Below are positions 1 through 10,765 of a stretch of DNA of 64,000 bases, in pieces. The position numbers and the translations under genes were made by a program. Positions within the stretch are counted from its first letter, which is position 1; every line of letters starts with the position of its first letter. The notes under the pieces were generated by a model. That model saw nothing but the letters and a program-made list of their open reading frames with translations, did no database searches and had not been told where the DNA came from. This DNA is from Mycogone perniciosa (taxonomy: Eukaryota; Ascomycota; Sordariomycetes; Hypocreales; Hypocreaceae): assembly GCA_025331125.1 (NCBI GenBank), contig JAOALB010000172.1, forward strand, positions 1 through 64,000, read 5' to 3'.

Positions 1-2015
1 AAAGCTCGATGGCCAAGGGCTACCCTAATCGAACACACGTTGCCTTGATTTTTGACCATAGTGATGAAATAGGGAGTAGCAAGTTTTCGCTTCTTCTGAC
101 GACTACCATGCTCTCAAGACTGCGCATATCTGATCCAATGACCTGCCAGACACTTGCTGACATCAAGCAAAGCATTAAAAAGTGCTTTGAGCTAAGCGTG
201 ATTGGTGCTGATCACCACATACAGGAGCGTCTAAGCTCCAAACTACATGCGGGAGCGGCATATCGAGCAGAAATTGGTATGGATTTCTCAGCGATTCACT
301 GGAAATCATTATTCAGAGCCGCAATTGCCCAGTATGCCAAACAGCCATCTCTCCGTTTTGACATGGTTGTCGCAGCAAGACACTCTTATCCGGTGCCGGA
401 TCGCATAGAGGATCACTTGGTACGGTTTTTGAAGGCATGCCGAGGCCGACATGGGAACTGCGCTCGCATCGTAGCTTCAGCTCTTGTGATGGATGCTTTC
501 CCCCCCACTATGCATGGTGAGTTATCAACAAGGAATAGTTGCGGCTTTACTCTGATAGGATATAGCCTTTCCTCCTGAATGGGTGTTTGATCTTCTTTAT
601 CTTGGACCGGTCCTGAACTGCGAGCGAAGGACAAGGCTTAAAAATTTCAGTCACACTGTAAGGGAGACATTTCTGGAGATCACTCTTGAAAACAGAAGAT
701 TGGGATTAGACTCAACGCGGAGACATCTTGAGAATGTCCAATCCATTAAGGACTTGTCGAATATATATACAACTTTCACCTGCTCCGTTTGTCTGACCCA
801 CGACTCGACCTACACGTTGGACTGCCAGCATCGACTATGTGAGCCATGTGTTGCTCTCTGCGGCCAAGAATTCGAACCCCGGAGATTTAAACTCCCATCT
901 TGCCTTCTCTGTCGAGGTTGTAATGAGGCAAAATTCACCCTGAAGCCACCAACAGCTGGTCTTAGGATTCTTAGACTTGGTGGAGTGGCCGCCAGCAACA
1001 CATGGAATTTTCTCAAAGATTTACAAAGATCCGTTGGGCTGAACTCTATGCCCTTGCGGGAGCACTTTGATATTGTTCTCGGGGTGGAGATTGGTATGTA
1101 CCTGCTGACCAAGAAAACGAAATACCAAAAGGTGACTAATTGAGAAGGATCATACTTTATTATCACTCTTTTTATTGAGGCATGGACTCTCTCTGACTGT
1201 AAATACCATATTCCTCAACTAAAGCGATTAGAAATTAAAAGGAATAAAGTGAAATTTAGCAAGATGTTATGTTGGGACCCTGCTAAAATTAAATGTTCGA
1301 ATAACCTGGGTGTCGTGATCCGGAATGGTCACAACATAATATCGAATTCTTATGAAGGAACCGAAATCATGTAAGAGGCCTTCTTTTTACAATGCCATTA
1401 TAATTTTACTCATACATCTAAAGAGATGCCTGTTCCAAAAATCCCGATATAGATATGGAGTATAACGGGGGAGCCTATACTCGACAGCTACTCGCAACCG
1501 TCTCCAGCAAACTCTTCTCTTGCTTGTTCTATATTGAGCTGGATTCCTTGCCAACGTTCTACTCTTCCCCTGAGATATGCACTGTCACTATTCGCTGCCG
1601 TCTTCCCCCTGGTCATGCACTTCTGGATCTACTCTTTACGCTCCATCGAAATAAGGCTTGCATTTACTACCAAGGGTGTGAACTGAGACCAACTAGAGTC
1701 TTACTCTGCATAGACGAAGTCCTACAAAAATGTCGCAATCTTCAGCCATTCTCACGCAAGATCAAAATAAGGGCTTTATCGATGGACACCAAATTCTCAA
1801 TTCAAGTCGATGGCATTGACGGAAATAAGCATTATATTAGCAAATGCCCATACCTACTCAAGGAACTCATCCATAATCAGGACTTAGACAGCCCATTTGG
1901 AAGCAGGAAACACCGTTTTATGTCCCCGAGCTCTACCGACAGATATCTCAAGAGCAAGGATCTTCTGCTATTGGAACTTGATAAAGTTATAGATACATTA
2001 AAGTTGGTGCTATAA
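1..2015 (+). pseudogene. Patatin-like phospholipase gene, 5'-truncated by the window edge and internally decayed
   Basis: The reading frame enters from the left edge. Two introns (517-565 and about 1096-1146) join the frames into a protein with a Cys-rich RING-like stretch (CSVC, CQHRLCEPC and CLLCRGC near 780-920), followed by the start of a patatin domain: GLRILRLGG (about 957-983) and PLREHFDIVLGVEIG (about 1051-1098). In active family members the last motif carries the nucleophile as G-x-S-x-G; here the Ser position is Glu. After the second join the frame continues G-S-Y-F-I-I-T-L-F-I-E-A-W to a TAA at 1373. A separate frame, 1455-2015, resembles the part that normally follows the patatin domain (ELDSLP, CTVTIRCRLPP). 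The second half of the catalytic domain is missing between the two. I infer a dead relic. The family assignment rests on motif recall and would be tested by a profile search. Confidence 0.6.
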
Positions 2016-2062
2016 TACATGTCTATTTCCCTGAAGCTCTTCCTCACAATTGCAAATCAAAT

Positions 2063-2713
2063 CTAGAAATAATTATCCAGAAGTGATAGTATGGCTTCCC
2101 TTTGACGCATCGATATTGGTTTTGGTTGAATCAAATCGACAGCATCGCTTCGCATCGGGGTAGGAGTCGAGCTTGCCGACATTGCTCTGGTCGGAGTAGC
2201 GAATTGTGGCGATGGGGGATCATTTGCAAATTCATCCGTGACCAAGAAGCTGTCGAAGGATCCCCAATCAATGTCCCCGGGTGCTGATAGAAATACTGAA
2301 GGTGTTTCAACTGGGGCTAAGCCGTTTCCGTCATCAAGCTCCGTCATGTCGAGGTCTTGTAAATCGTTTGATGTGGATGATAAGGTAGAGCTGGAGCGAA
2401 AAGACGGTGGCGTAGAGGTAGAGCATGCTGACAATGATGGTGAGGTGATCTCTCGATCAACTCCATCTTTTTTTGTCTCGCTAGTGAAGTCACTTGGACT
2501 GAAAAGCTGATCCTCTGGAACTGATTGAAGTCTTCGCACGAGACCAGGTCGGGATTGATAGCCACTGTACCGTCCGTCTGGTCGACGGATCACAACGACA
2601 ACGTCCGCATTGTAGAATTCTTTGAACGTATTTGCTTTTTTGCTGAGACCCCATTGGCGATTTCTCATGCCCATCTCAGGGTCTTTGTTCTTGCGTGAAC
2701 GATATCGCGGCAT
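2063..2713 (-). CDS. MADS-box-like short regulator
   Basis: A 216-residue protein. The start at 2713 (MPRYRSRKNK) is preferred over the in-frame ATG at 2767 because the conserved region follows immediately. Residues about 15-50 (RQWGLSKKANTFKEFYNADVVV, then RRPDGRYSGYQSRPG) resemble the core of MADS-type domains: basic patch, 'KKA..F.EFYNADV' helix and hydrophobic strand. The rest is Ser/Thr/Pro-rich with acidic patches, as in a transactivation tail. It is divergent from the ferric reductase gene, and they share a 570-bp intergenic region with repeated AGCCGCC motifs. A role in transcription is inferred from the domain only. Confidence 0.5.
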   Translation of the reverse strand: MPRYRSRKNKDPEMGMRNRQWGLSKKANTFKEFYNADVVVVIRRPDGRYSGYQSRPGLVRRLQSVPEDQLFSPSDFTSETKKDGVDREITSPSLSACSTSTPPSFRSSSTLSSTSNDLQDLDMTELDDGNGLAPVETPSVFLSAPGDIDWGSFDSFLVTDEFANDPPSPQFATPTRAMSASSTPTPMRSDAVDLIQPKPISMRQREAILSLLDNYF

Positions 2714-3283
2714 GTTTGTATGTTGATGAAGAATGAAGCGGGGGTAAAAGAAGGAAGTGAAATACAATTCGTGTCTAGAATGTGATGTAGATCATCAATC
2801 CTGGGAGATGAGTGACCTTATATTTGAAAGCCGGTCGACTTGGCAGTTGGAAACATCGGGCTCTGTGAGCGAGTAGCCGCCGGCCCGGGCATGCCCCCCG
2901 ATTAGTTCTCCACATCACCGGACTCTAGCCGCCAGGAGGCCCCACGCTCCGCCGAGTGGTGCCCGTGATGTTTGCTTGGTACGGACTCCAACGATAGGTG
3001 CATTAGCCGCTGGGAGGAGTGTTATTTTCTTGCCCGAGAAGGACATTGTGGAGTCGAAGCGTGTTAGCCGCCATTGCGTGCATCGCAAAGATTTAATTTA
3101 AAGAATAAAAAAACAGGCCCGCCAATTGTACTTCGATGTCGACTAGAGGGCGCTTACAGCTAAATTTAAGCCACCGCCGCGGTAATGGACTTGGTGAAAA
3201 CCATACCCATTCCCTCCCCAATTCGCTTTGAATGTCGAGCTCTTTCTCCCTCTCCCGCTCATTGTCAAAGTTAAACCACTAAA
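2714..3283. promoter_or_regulatory. Divergent promoter region with imperfect 61-68-bp spaced AGCCGCC repeats
   Basis: This region separates the MADS-like gene (minus) from the ferric reductase gene (plus). AGCCGCC or AGCCGCT occurs at about 2875, 2937, 3005 and 3066, always on the plus strand and at spacings of 62, 68 and 61 bp. Related GGACTC/GGAGTC words precede three of them, so the region looks like an eroded tandem array. Confidence 0.4.
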
Positions 3284-5301
3284 ATGGAACTGGATAGAAA
3301 TCTCTGGTATCTCATTGCCTTTTTCGGCTTTATCGGCATCTCAGTCATCGTCTGGGCAATAAGGACCTTTGTCCCAAACCCGAGGATTTTCTTTTCAAAA
3401 CACTTTCAGTACCCCTCACTAATGCGATATTTTCGGGTCAACATCACACCACTGCAAGCGACAATGATCGTCTTTTTTTTACTGACGAATATTTCTATAA
3501 TTCTTATACCTTTGTTGCCATTTCCCGGTTGGGAACTGGTCCAGAAAAGAGCAGCACTAGCCAGCGTCGTGAATATTGCACCCCTTTGCATGGGGGGGCG
3601 TGCACCTCTCGTTGACGCGATGAACATCTCCCGACGCTGGTACTACATGGCTCACTCTTGGGTTGGTGTAGTTGCGACGATAGAAGTTGTTTCACACTCC
3701 ATTATTGCGCTCTCTCGTCAGCCGAACTTTGAGGAAGGTCATCTAATAACCTCTGGATGGATTGTTAGTTGCGATTTTACTGCCGTGACGAAGACTGGAT
3801 AAAATTCTGACCATATATAGGCCGCTGGCTTGCTCCTAGGCGCGGCTTGTATGCCGATCCCAATGATCCGCAGGCGTTTTGGTCGATGGTTTCTTTGGAT
3901 ACACAGGATTATCGCTATGGGCGCTGTAGCTGTTGTGCTCTGGCACGTTCTAAATACCTCATCCATGCCTGCCCGAGTTTTGGCTGGATCATCCTGTGGA
4001 GTTTGGATAACCATGACACTATTTCGAGTTTTCAGGATACTCTATTCTGCGCATTCTGGAGAGATATTGCAGTGTTCGGGTGATGCAGACGCAGTACAAA
4101 TCGAAATCAGACTCAATGGTCCGATCGAGATCCGACCCGGTTGCTACTTCTACATATTCTTCCCCTCACGTTGGGCCAAGTACAACTTCCTGCACAGCTA
4201 TATGGCTGTGGCTTTTTGGCATCCGCCTGAAAGTGCTTCAGGGACAGTCACAGAACTGACATTCCTACTCTCGCGTCGTGGAAGCCATGCGGGGGCCATT
4301 TCCAGACTGAAGGAGAGGCAGTCAATTCTCCTTGATGGGCCCCACGGACAGGAGCATGAGCTACGGCGATACCAAAACGTGGTCCTTGCTGCCAAAGGCG
4401 TTGGAATAGCAGCGATCTTGCCATTAGCTCTAAACATTGCTGTGAGGCGAAAGCATGATGATCGTGTGCGAGATAGATTACAAGAGCTCTTTAAGCTCCA
4501 AAAAGATGTGATGAAGCAGCAAGAAGAGGCGACAGGTGATGCTGTTGAGAATTTGGATAAGAGAAGGAATGAAATTGTTGAGGAGCGAGAAAAACTGTCA
4601 AGAACAACACTTTATCGTGACTCGGTGAAAAAGGTTGAGCTTTTCTGGTCTCTCGAGAGCAACTCACAAATGGGATGGGTGCAGCAGCAGCTGAAGGCCC
4701 TTCAAGATCTTGATCCTAAAAATGTAAGTTTCGTACAATGTTCCATCTTACTCATCTTGGAAACGGTTCTGATATATCTTTTACTCAATAGAACCTTTTG
4801 ATTGTGTGGTGTGGATATCCATGCCCCCGAAGTGGCCATTTACCCTTTAAACAATCGCACTACTGGATGTGCTGTGATCCAATGCTAAATCGGAGTTTTG
4901 ATGATCTTATTGTCTCTAAGATTAAAGAAGAACGGCGTCGTCTGCCAGGTACCCTTATTGTTACAGGTATGATTCACGCTTTTGTCGCATAACAAACACT
5001 GATATTTATAGCCTCCGGAGATAACTCTTTCATGACTGCAATACGCAATGGAGTTATTAATGGCATGGAGGATAAGTACATCCGATTCATTGAGACAGAG
5101 TTTCAACCCCAAGGTATAGGGTTCACGCCGCATAGCAGCACTACTGGGGAAGCCGAAGCAGTGCGTGAACTTGAATTGAGTAAAAGGAGGCGGAAGAAGT
5201 TATCCAACGACACAGAATTACGTAATCTAACAGCACGTGGGTCGGATGGAAGCTCACTCTTAACGGTATCAGAACAGAGCCTCTACTCTATACAGGTATA
5301 A
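3284..5301 (+). CDS. Ferric reductase-like transmembrane protein (FRE/NOX superfamily)
   Basis: Four exons, join(3284..3763, 3821..4723, 4792..4966, 5012..5301), give 615 residues; all phases match and introns are GT-AG of 45-68 bp. Membrane segments fill about residues 8-240. Two haem-ligand pairs are visible, each His-X13-His: H124/H138 (MAHSWVG...VSH) and H188/H202 (WIHRIIA...LWH). An FAD-binding barrel follows, with a weak HPF-type motif (FLHSYMAVAFW). The NAD(P)H-binding part includes KGVGIAAILP and LIVTGSGDNSF. A predicted coiled coil sits between them (about 370-430). The expected activity is transfer of electrons from NADPH to extracellular Fe(III)/Cu(II) at the plasma membrane. Ferric reductases are recurrent Starship cargo, which fits the DUF3435 gene further right. 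The divergent FAD motif means substrate is not certain. Confidence 0.85.
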
Positions 5302-5814
5302 GAAATAGCTGTTATGGGCGATAGATCAGGATTGAATTGAGTAATTAATCCATCTAGAAATCTCTTTCCTTAGCTATAAACAATTAGATAGGCTACCTAG
5401 TTATAAACTTCACGTTTATTGTGACGCACAATCATCTCTCGACCGAGTTTTACATTCTTTGCCATGAATTGAACCGTAACCCCAGAAATTCACATCTGCC
5501 GATAAACATTATCCCTCAGTGGATGATGTATGCACTAGTTACTCTGTACTTAATTTTGCTTATACGTTGGAAAATGGAATAGGAATGTTAATTTTAAGAT
5601 TTAATCTAGTGGAATGAAAAATTAGATTTATAGGGGCATTAAATTTGATTATAAATAATATACAAAGTAGGGGCCACTAATTTTAACCTTAAGCTTAGTG
5701 CTTTATTTTAACAGAAGATAAACATATAAAGAGCACCAACATCGCCCTGAAATCAGATTATTGCTTTCCGCATAGACGACCACTACAAAGAAAGATCATT
5801 CTGAACTCCAAAAA
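5302..5814. other. AT-rich intergenic region
   Basis: No coding frame, RNA gene or repeat supported. The 5560-5720 part is strongly AT-rich and contains several TTAATTTTAA-like words. It probably holds the promoter of the next gene. Confidence 0.4.
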
Positions 5815-7374
5815 ATGGCAACTTCCCCCCCCAAGTATACTCTTGCGTTAGCTGGCACCTTCAACTACAACGATGCCCAGGGCAAAAACCGAAGCATCAA
5901 ACAAAGCACACTGATAGCTGCTCTTAAAACAAATCTCAAGCTCACAGCCTATGAGGCTAGTAAACTCAAGGACGACACTAAGTGGAATCTGCTTGTTGTA
6001 GGCGATAGCCCAGCAGAACACCTTGTGACAAGGGCTCAGAAAGACAACATCAAAATCTTAAATTCGAAATGGATGCTGGAATGCCATCAGAAAAAGGCGT
6101 GGCTCGAACCGGAACCGAGCCATTTATATAAGTCCAACAGTCAAGCTAGCATAATCATAAACGACCAGGATAATGGCCAAGCCGGTCGAGATGTTCTGGA
6201 GGATGATGCTGGAGAGGAAAGCGATGCTGGAGAGGAAAGCGATGCTGGAGAGGAAAGCGATGCTGGAGAGGAAAGCGATGCTGGAGAGGAAGGTAACGCC
6301 GGCAAGAGTGTTGATGCTGGCAAGAGTGGTGACGCCGGCAAGAGTGTTGATATTGGCAAGAGTGTTGATGCTGGCAAGAGTGGTGACGCCGGCAAGAGTG
6401 GTGACGCCGACAAGAGTGTTGATGCTGGCAAGAGTGTTGACGCCGGCAAGAGTGTTGATGCCAGCAAGAGTAGTGACGCTGGAAAGAAAGATGCTGGAAA
6501 AGAAGGCGATTCTGGAAAGAATAATAATACTGGCGAGGGTAGTGGCGCTGGCAAGGAAAATTCTGGCAAGGAAAATGCTGGCAAGGAAGACGATTCTGGA
6601 GGAAATAATGATACTGGCAAGGAAAGTAATGCTGGCGATAAGGATACTGGAAAGGAAGGTGATTCTGGAAAGGACAATGAGAATACCGGCAGAAACATCG
6701 ACCATAACGGCACACATGTCTTCAAGATCAAGGAGGAGGACGAGGACGAGGAACTTATCTCAACGCTTCCGGAAGAACCAGACGCCCTCCGAAAAGCATG
6801 GTACGATCAAGTTGAAGGAGGACCTTGGTTACTGAGACTGCGTTATCATCCAGGAGATTACTTGCTGGATAAGGAGAAGAGGCGGAAGTGGGTTACAATG
6901 CGGATCGACTGCGTTTTTCGCCATTTCTTTTGGGTCACTAACCCCTACTCGGACATGTTCACAGGATCTCCTCAGCTCAGGGAATCCTACCTTGTTCCTG
7001 CGAATGATTATCCTGACTACAAAGAACTCTACCAAGAGGCAAGGGGCCATATGCTGTATAAGAGAGGCCTTACGGTGCTAACGAAGCATGAACTTAAAGA
7101 TTTCAACTGGTGGGGAACTGCTTATGATGGGAAAGTCTGTTACAATATGGGCAATCTGCCAGGTGAGACTGAGCCCTCAATTTGGGTCCGCACAGATATG
7201 AAGACCGTTTGGAAGGACACGGACCACCATATTGATAAACTACGAGAGAGTTTCGGGCTTCCCAGTCTAAAAGATGCTAGGTTACCTAGAGGGAAATTTC
7301 AACAGACAGAACTCTTGGATAAATTAGGTACAAGGATCACGCGGAGCAGAGCACGAGAGACATCTGTTGAGTGA
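5815..7374 (+). CDS. BRCT-like protein with a long acidic/glycine repeat tract
   Basis: A single-exon 519-residue protein. Residues about 5-100 look like one BRCT fold: LALAGTF at the start, LLVVGDSPAEHLVTRAQ in the middle, and the terminal NSKWMLECHQKKAW (W-x-x-x-C). Residues about 131-290 are a low-complexity tract of DAGEES, then D-A-G-K-S and D-[ST]-G-K units. The last 220 residues form an unrecognised, aromatic-rich globular domain (WLLRLRYHPGDYLL, DFNWWGTAYDGK). BRCT domains normally bind phosphopeptides in DNA-damage response complexes. Both the function here and the identity of the C-terminal domain are unknown to me. The ATG at 5815 is the first in frame and is followed directly by the BRCT-like start. 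Confidence 0.6.
   Translation: MATSPPKYTLALAGTFNYNDAQGKNRSIKQSTLIAALKTNLKLTAYEASKLKDDTKWNLLVVGDSPAEHLVTRAQKDNIKILNSKWMLECHQKKAWLEPEPSHLYKSNSQASIIINDQDNGQAGRDVLEDDAGEESDAGEESDAGEESDAGEESDAGEEGNAGKSVDAGKSGDAGKSVDIGKSVDAGKSGDAGKSGDADKSVDAGKSVDAGKSVDASKSSDAGKKDAGKEGDSGKNNNTGEGSGAGKENSGKENAGKEDDSGGNNDTGKESNAGDKDTGKEGDSGKDNENTGRNIDHNGTHVFKIKEEDEDEELISTLPEEPDALRKAWYDQVEGGPWLLRLRYHPGDYLLDKEKRRKWVTMRIDCVFRHFFWVTNPYSDMFTGSPQLRESYLVPANDYPDYKELYQEARGHMLYKRGLTVLTKHELKDFNWWGTAYDGKVCYNMGNLPGETEPSIWVRTDMKTVWKDTDHHIDKLRESFGLPSLKDARLPRGKFQQTELLDKLGTRITRSRARETSVE
6205..6700 (+). repeat. In-frame minisatellite encoding DAGEES / DAGKSGDAGKS units
   Basis: Five 18-bp units coding D-A-G-E-E-S (6205-6294; the last is varied) are followed by about ten 15-bp units coding variants of D-A-G-K-S, then degenerate D-[STA]-G-[KE] units. 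All unit lengths are multiples of 3, so copy-number changes keep the frame. Confidence 0.9.
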
Positions 7375-7787
7375 ATGGCCCCATGAAGTAACTAGTCTTC
7401 ACGCGACCACATCCAAACAGCTTCCTTAATCTAGATAGGTAGCTAGCTTTACGACCATTTCCACAGTTTAGATTATACATCAGTACTCTTTATCCTTAAG
7501 ACCAAATTCATCCATCCACTAAACCAGCGTGTTGGTAATCCTAATTGCGGCCGCGACGTTAGACCTATGATAGCCGTAGAAAAAATAGTCCGCAGCCGGC
7601 CCCAGTTCCTCAGAATCATCACAGTTTTGCATCATCAAATTTTACTTCAAAATCGATTATTGTGGCCTTACTCGTCGCCTCTTGCGCCTCTTAATTGAGC
7701 TAACGAAGTTGATGGAATTCCTCTTGTTCAATACCATTCTTCCCATCATCCCGCAAAGCCCAGGAGCTCACGGTGCTAGATAAGCCC
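7375..7787. other. Intergenic region
   Basis: No gene supported. It separates the 3' ends of two convergent genes. Confidence 0.3.
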
Positions 7788-8338
7788 TTAGCCGTACCGT
7801 GTGTTGGTGCGTTCGTTCTTCTCCATCACACTAGCAACGTTGCTGCCCCCACTATTCCAGCCTTTGGCTTTTCTAGTCTCCGGTACAACACGCCAAGGAG
7901 CTTGAGGCACTGTTGGAGTCGTAGGCGTCTTTGGAGGTGTCTGTGGACGAAGCTGATAATGGTAAGCATGTATAAACGCAGATGGTGAAGCCAAAGTACC
8001 TGTTTCTCTAGCGACTTGATTAAGATCATATTGTACATCATAAGGCGGGTTATCTTGCCATAAACCTCAGGAATAGTGCGTGAAAACAGGGCAAGGTCGT
8101 CTCGGATAGACTCGAAGAGAGCTAGGTCATCTCGAAGGGAGTCAAAGAGCGTTGGGTCATCTGGAATGGATTCAAATGGTGCCAGGCTATCTCTGATAGA
8201 ACCAAAAATGGTAAGGTCATCTCGAATATTCCCAAGAGCCTGGTGCTGTTGCTCAAGTTCATGCTTCACACTGGCCAACATCGAGTTCTTGTGGTCGAGA
8301 GGGACGAGGTAGAACTCTTCCTGGACAGTACCGGCCAT
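7788..8338 (-). CDS. Hypothetical protein with heptad-like IRDDL/LALFES repeats
   Basis: Two exons, complement(join(7788..7952, 8000..8338)), give 167 residues. The 47-bp intron runs from CAG|GTACTT to ATCAG|CTT, phase 0. The spliced form replaces a hydrophobic read-through tail with a Pro/Thr-rich basic tail (LRPQTPPKTPTTPTVP...). The middle contains five related units of about 11 residues of the type S-[IL]-R-D-D-L-x-[LI]-F-E, likely amphipathic helices, followed by a helical segment. The start at 8338 was chosen as the first Met after an in-frame stretch with no coding character. No family recognised. Confidence 0.55.
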
Positions 8339-8790
8339 TATAAGGTGTAAATAGTTGATTGCTATTTGAGAAAATTGATGGCATGTTTTCAGTGATGGAA
8401 AAGGATGATCTCGGACTCCCGCATTTATACATACCTGTTCCACAACCATTATACATTATTGCTATTTTTATCTAGTAGGCTTGCCCCTCTATTTATAGCC
8501 TATTTAGCCTATTTAGCCTATATTTAAACGCCAATTCCAAGCCAAGCGGCGTGCAAACCGGCCAAGTCCGTGTCCTGTCATGGTCTGGACCGGGTTAAAG
8601 TGGAGAGTTTTGCTCCGAACCATCAATCGGTCCGAGTGGTGGGGCCGGATGTCCGGAAAGTGGGTACTCACTCCAATTCACTTGGACACCGGGACCTTGA
8701 ACAGGAAAACATCCCCCTCAAAAATTAGCACCGACTTCATAGCCGCCTCCACCAAACTGAGAGCTTTTTGAGTGGCTGAAAGGAATTATC
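8339..8790. other. Intergenic region with short TATTTAGCC tandem repeat
   Basis: Three consecutive TATTTAGCC-like units lie at about 8501-8525. No gene supported in the remainder. Confidence 0.4.
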
Positions 8791-10341
8791 TTACAATTTG
8801 CGACGTTTACCTATGCTCAGCGATATTTCCCTTATTCGCTTCCTCTCTCGCAAATTCCTGAACACACCCTGCCGAGGTCCCGTAGCTCGGCATATAGGTA
8901 CCTCGGGGACTGTTTCTTGACGACTGTGTTTCGAGTAACCATGGCGCGCTAGACCGCCCTGAGCTACTGGGGGGCTGTGAGTAGAGTGATGGGTGCTGCC
9001 AGTTGCGAACCTAAGCTTTTCTTTAGACCTCAACCTTTGTACATGGGTCTGATCTTCCGTGAACTGCCGACAATAACCATCCAGAATTTGCACTTCATCC
9101 ACATACTGTGGATCTTTCTTTAGAAACTCAATAGTTTTGGCGGAGGATTGGTTCCAATCAAACAAGGTAATACATCTTGCACGATATGCTTGAGCTATCC
9201 GCTCGAGACAACTATACTCCCTAGAAATATGTAAGTATGTAGAGTGTTGAAATGGCGGGAAAACCTACTGGTGCATAAAGAACAACCTGTAAGGTTCTTC
9301 GAAGTGATGGACAATATGTATCAACTCCATCAAAGTTCTTATTTCAAGCTTTAAGGCCACCCATCGGTCGTCGTGGGCACATGTGTCCTGATGGAAGAAC
9401 TTGCGAAAAGCGAGCGTCTTGATGGCATATAGTTGAGCCTGAACTGGTTTGGAGAAGTTGTCACAGCGCAAACAATCTAGGCTAGCGCTTAACTCAGAAA
9501 ATGAATGGGGGAAGTCGGCGTAAATTTTGGCGATATCGTGTCCAAGTCGTGCCCTTGTAATAAACCATTTGTTAAATCGATTCCCAGTAATGCATTCATC
9601 TAGCGTATTGAATGGCAGATGCTCTAGAATTGGCAGAAGTTCATGCATCTCTGGTAGAGGCAGTAATTCACTGAGATGATTGTCAGGATATGGTATTAGG
9701 GCTCGATATTATGATACTTACAAAGCGAGGAAGACAAACGTCCAAACTGTCAGAAGATTATCATGGTTTGCTAAATCGATGGTTTTGTTTCGCCTGAAAG
9801 CCCATTAATTAGCCATGACTAAGATAACAGCTTCATAACAAACCCACATCATTTCAAGCAATTTCTGGTAGAGAGAGGCCATGAACACTTCCAGCCAATC
9901 TCTTGGTAGGCGTACGTGAACAACTAGCAAAACACCGAGTATAAGAGCCCGAATATCCAAGATGGATACTGGAGTGAGCGACTTGAGCTCATTCAAAAGT
10001 TCAGAAGTCCACCGCTGAGTTTCCTTGATCCCTTCTTCATTCAGATGGTATGTAGCATCGTGAGCAACTGCAACCAATCTGAGCATGAGGCAGAGCACTC
10101 GGCATTGTTCGACTCCATGTTGAACCTGCCACCAAATGGCAGGCATGTTATCCACCGTGGTAAGTGTAAGTACGGGATGTAGTGGCAGAACCGTCTCCTT
10201 GAACCGCGATAAAAAAAGACCTTGCCGCGATATTATTCGAAGGGGCAGACGCTGACAACCAAAGACCTGCAGCGGCTGAGCTTGAATCCTCGCTTGGGTG
10301 AGGAGTAAAACACGTACATTGAGGGCGCTGGAGGATTCCAT
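8791..10341 (-). CDS. Uncharacterised helical protein, four exons
   Basis: Complement(join(8791..9220, 9269..9670, 9722..9793, 9848..10341)) gives 465 residues with consistent phases at all three joins. Intron 1 is GTGGGT...CTTTCAG with a CTAAT branch; intron 2 GTAAGT...CTCAG; intron 3 GTAGGT...TTCTAG. The start at 10341 (MESSSALNV) is preferred over the upstream in-frame ATG at 10395 because coding character begins there. The protein is Leu-rich and predicted mostly helical, with Trp-containing segments such as PAIWWQVQ and LLTVWTFVFLAF, and a basic tail (RERKRIREIS, GKRRKL) that could be a nuclear localisation signal. Its helical bundle is reminiscent of the middle homology region of fungal Zn2Cys6 regulators, but there is no Cys6 cluster. 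Function unknown. Confidence 0.6.
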
Positions 10342-10765
10342 GTTAGAAATTCTTTTTGCTGAGTAGAAGTGACAGGTGATTGTTCTCACAATCATGAGAG
10401 AAGAAACTCAGGTTGGCTACGTAACGCTTTAATACGTTGCCAGTGTCAATTGATTTCTTCCCCAGGTTGGTGGGATGGCAAGCTGAGTCCCCACCTCCAA
10501 CTTCTAAGAAGAATGTACCACCTATAGTGTTAGATTAAGGACTCCTGCCGACAATATAAGAGGTCCACAGGCGGCAGCTGTAGTTTCACAGAGTGCGATA
10601 CTCCTTTCGCTGCTTGGAGGCTGTACGGGCTACGTCTTTGGTGCGTTCCTTCTGAGCTCGGTTAATAAGAAACTCCCCAGTAATATCCTATCACAGTTCT
10701 CGCTGACAAGTGTGTGTGAAATGTGGGTATGAAAGCAAATGAAAAGAAGTCAAGAAATATTTCTA
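10342..10765. other. Intergenic region
   Basis: Nothing supported beyond the presumed promoter of the gene to the left. Confidence 0.3.

Noticed and set aside
860..895. TTCGAACCCCGG resembling a tRNA T-arm
   Set aside because: No matching acceptor, D or anticodon stems; it lies inside the patatin-like coding frame.
6124..6835. Four long frames in other phases over the 5815-7374 gene
   Set aside because: They exist only because the DNA repeat lacks stops in all phases; the plus-strand frame with BRCT-like start is the coherent one.
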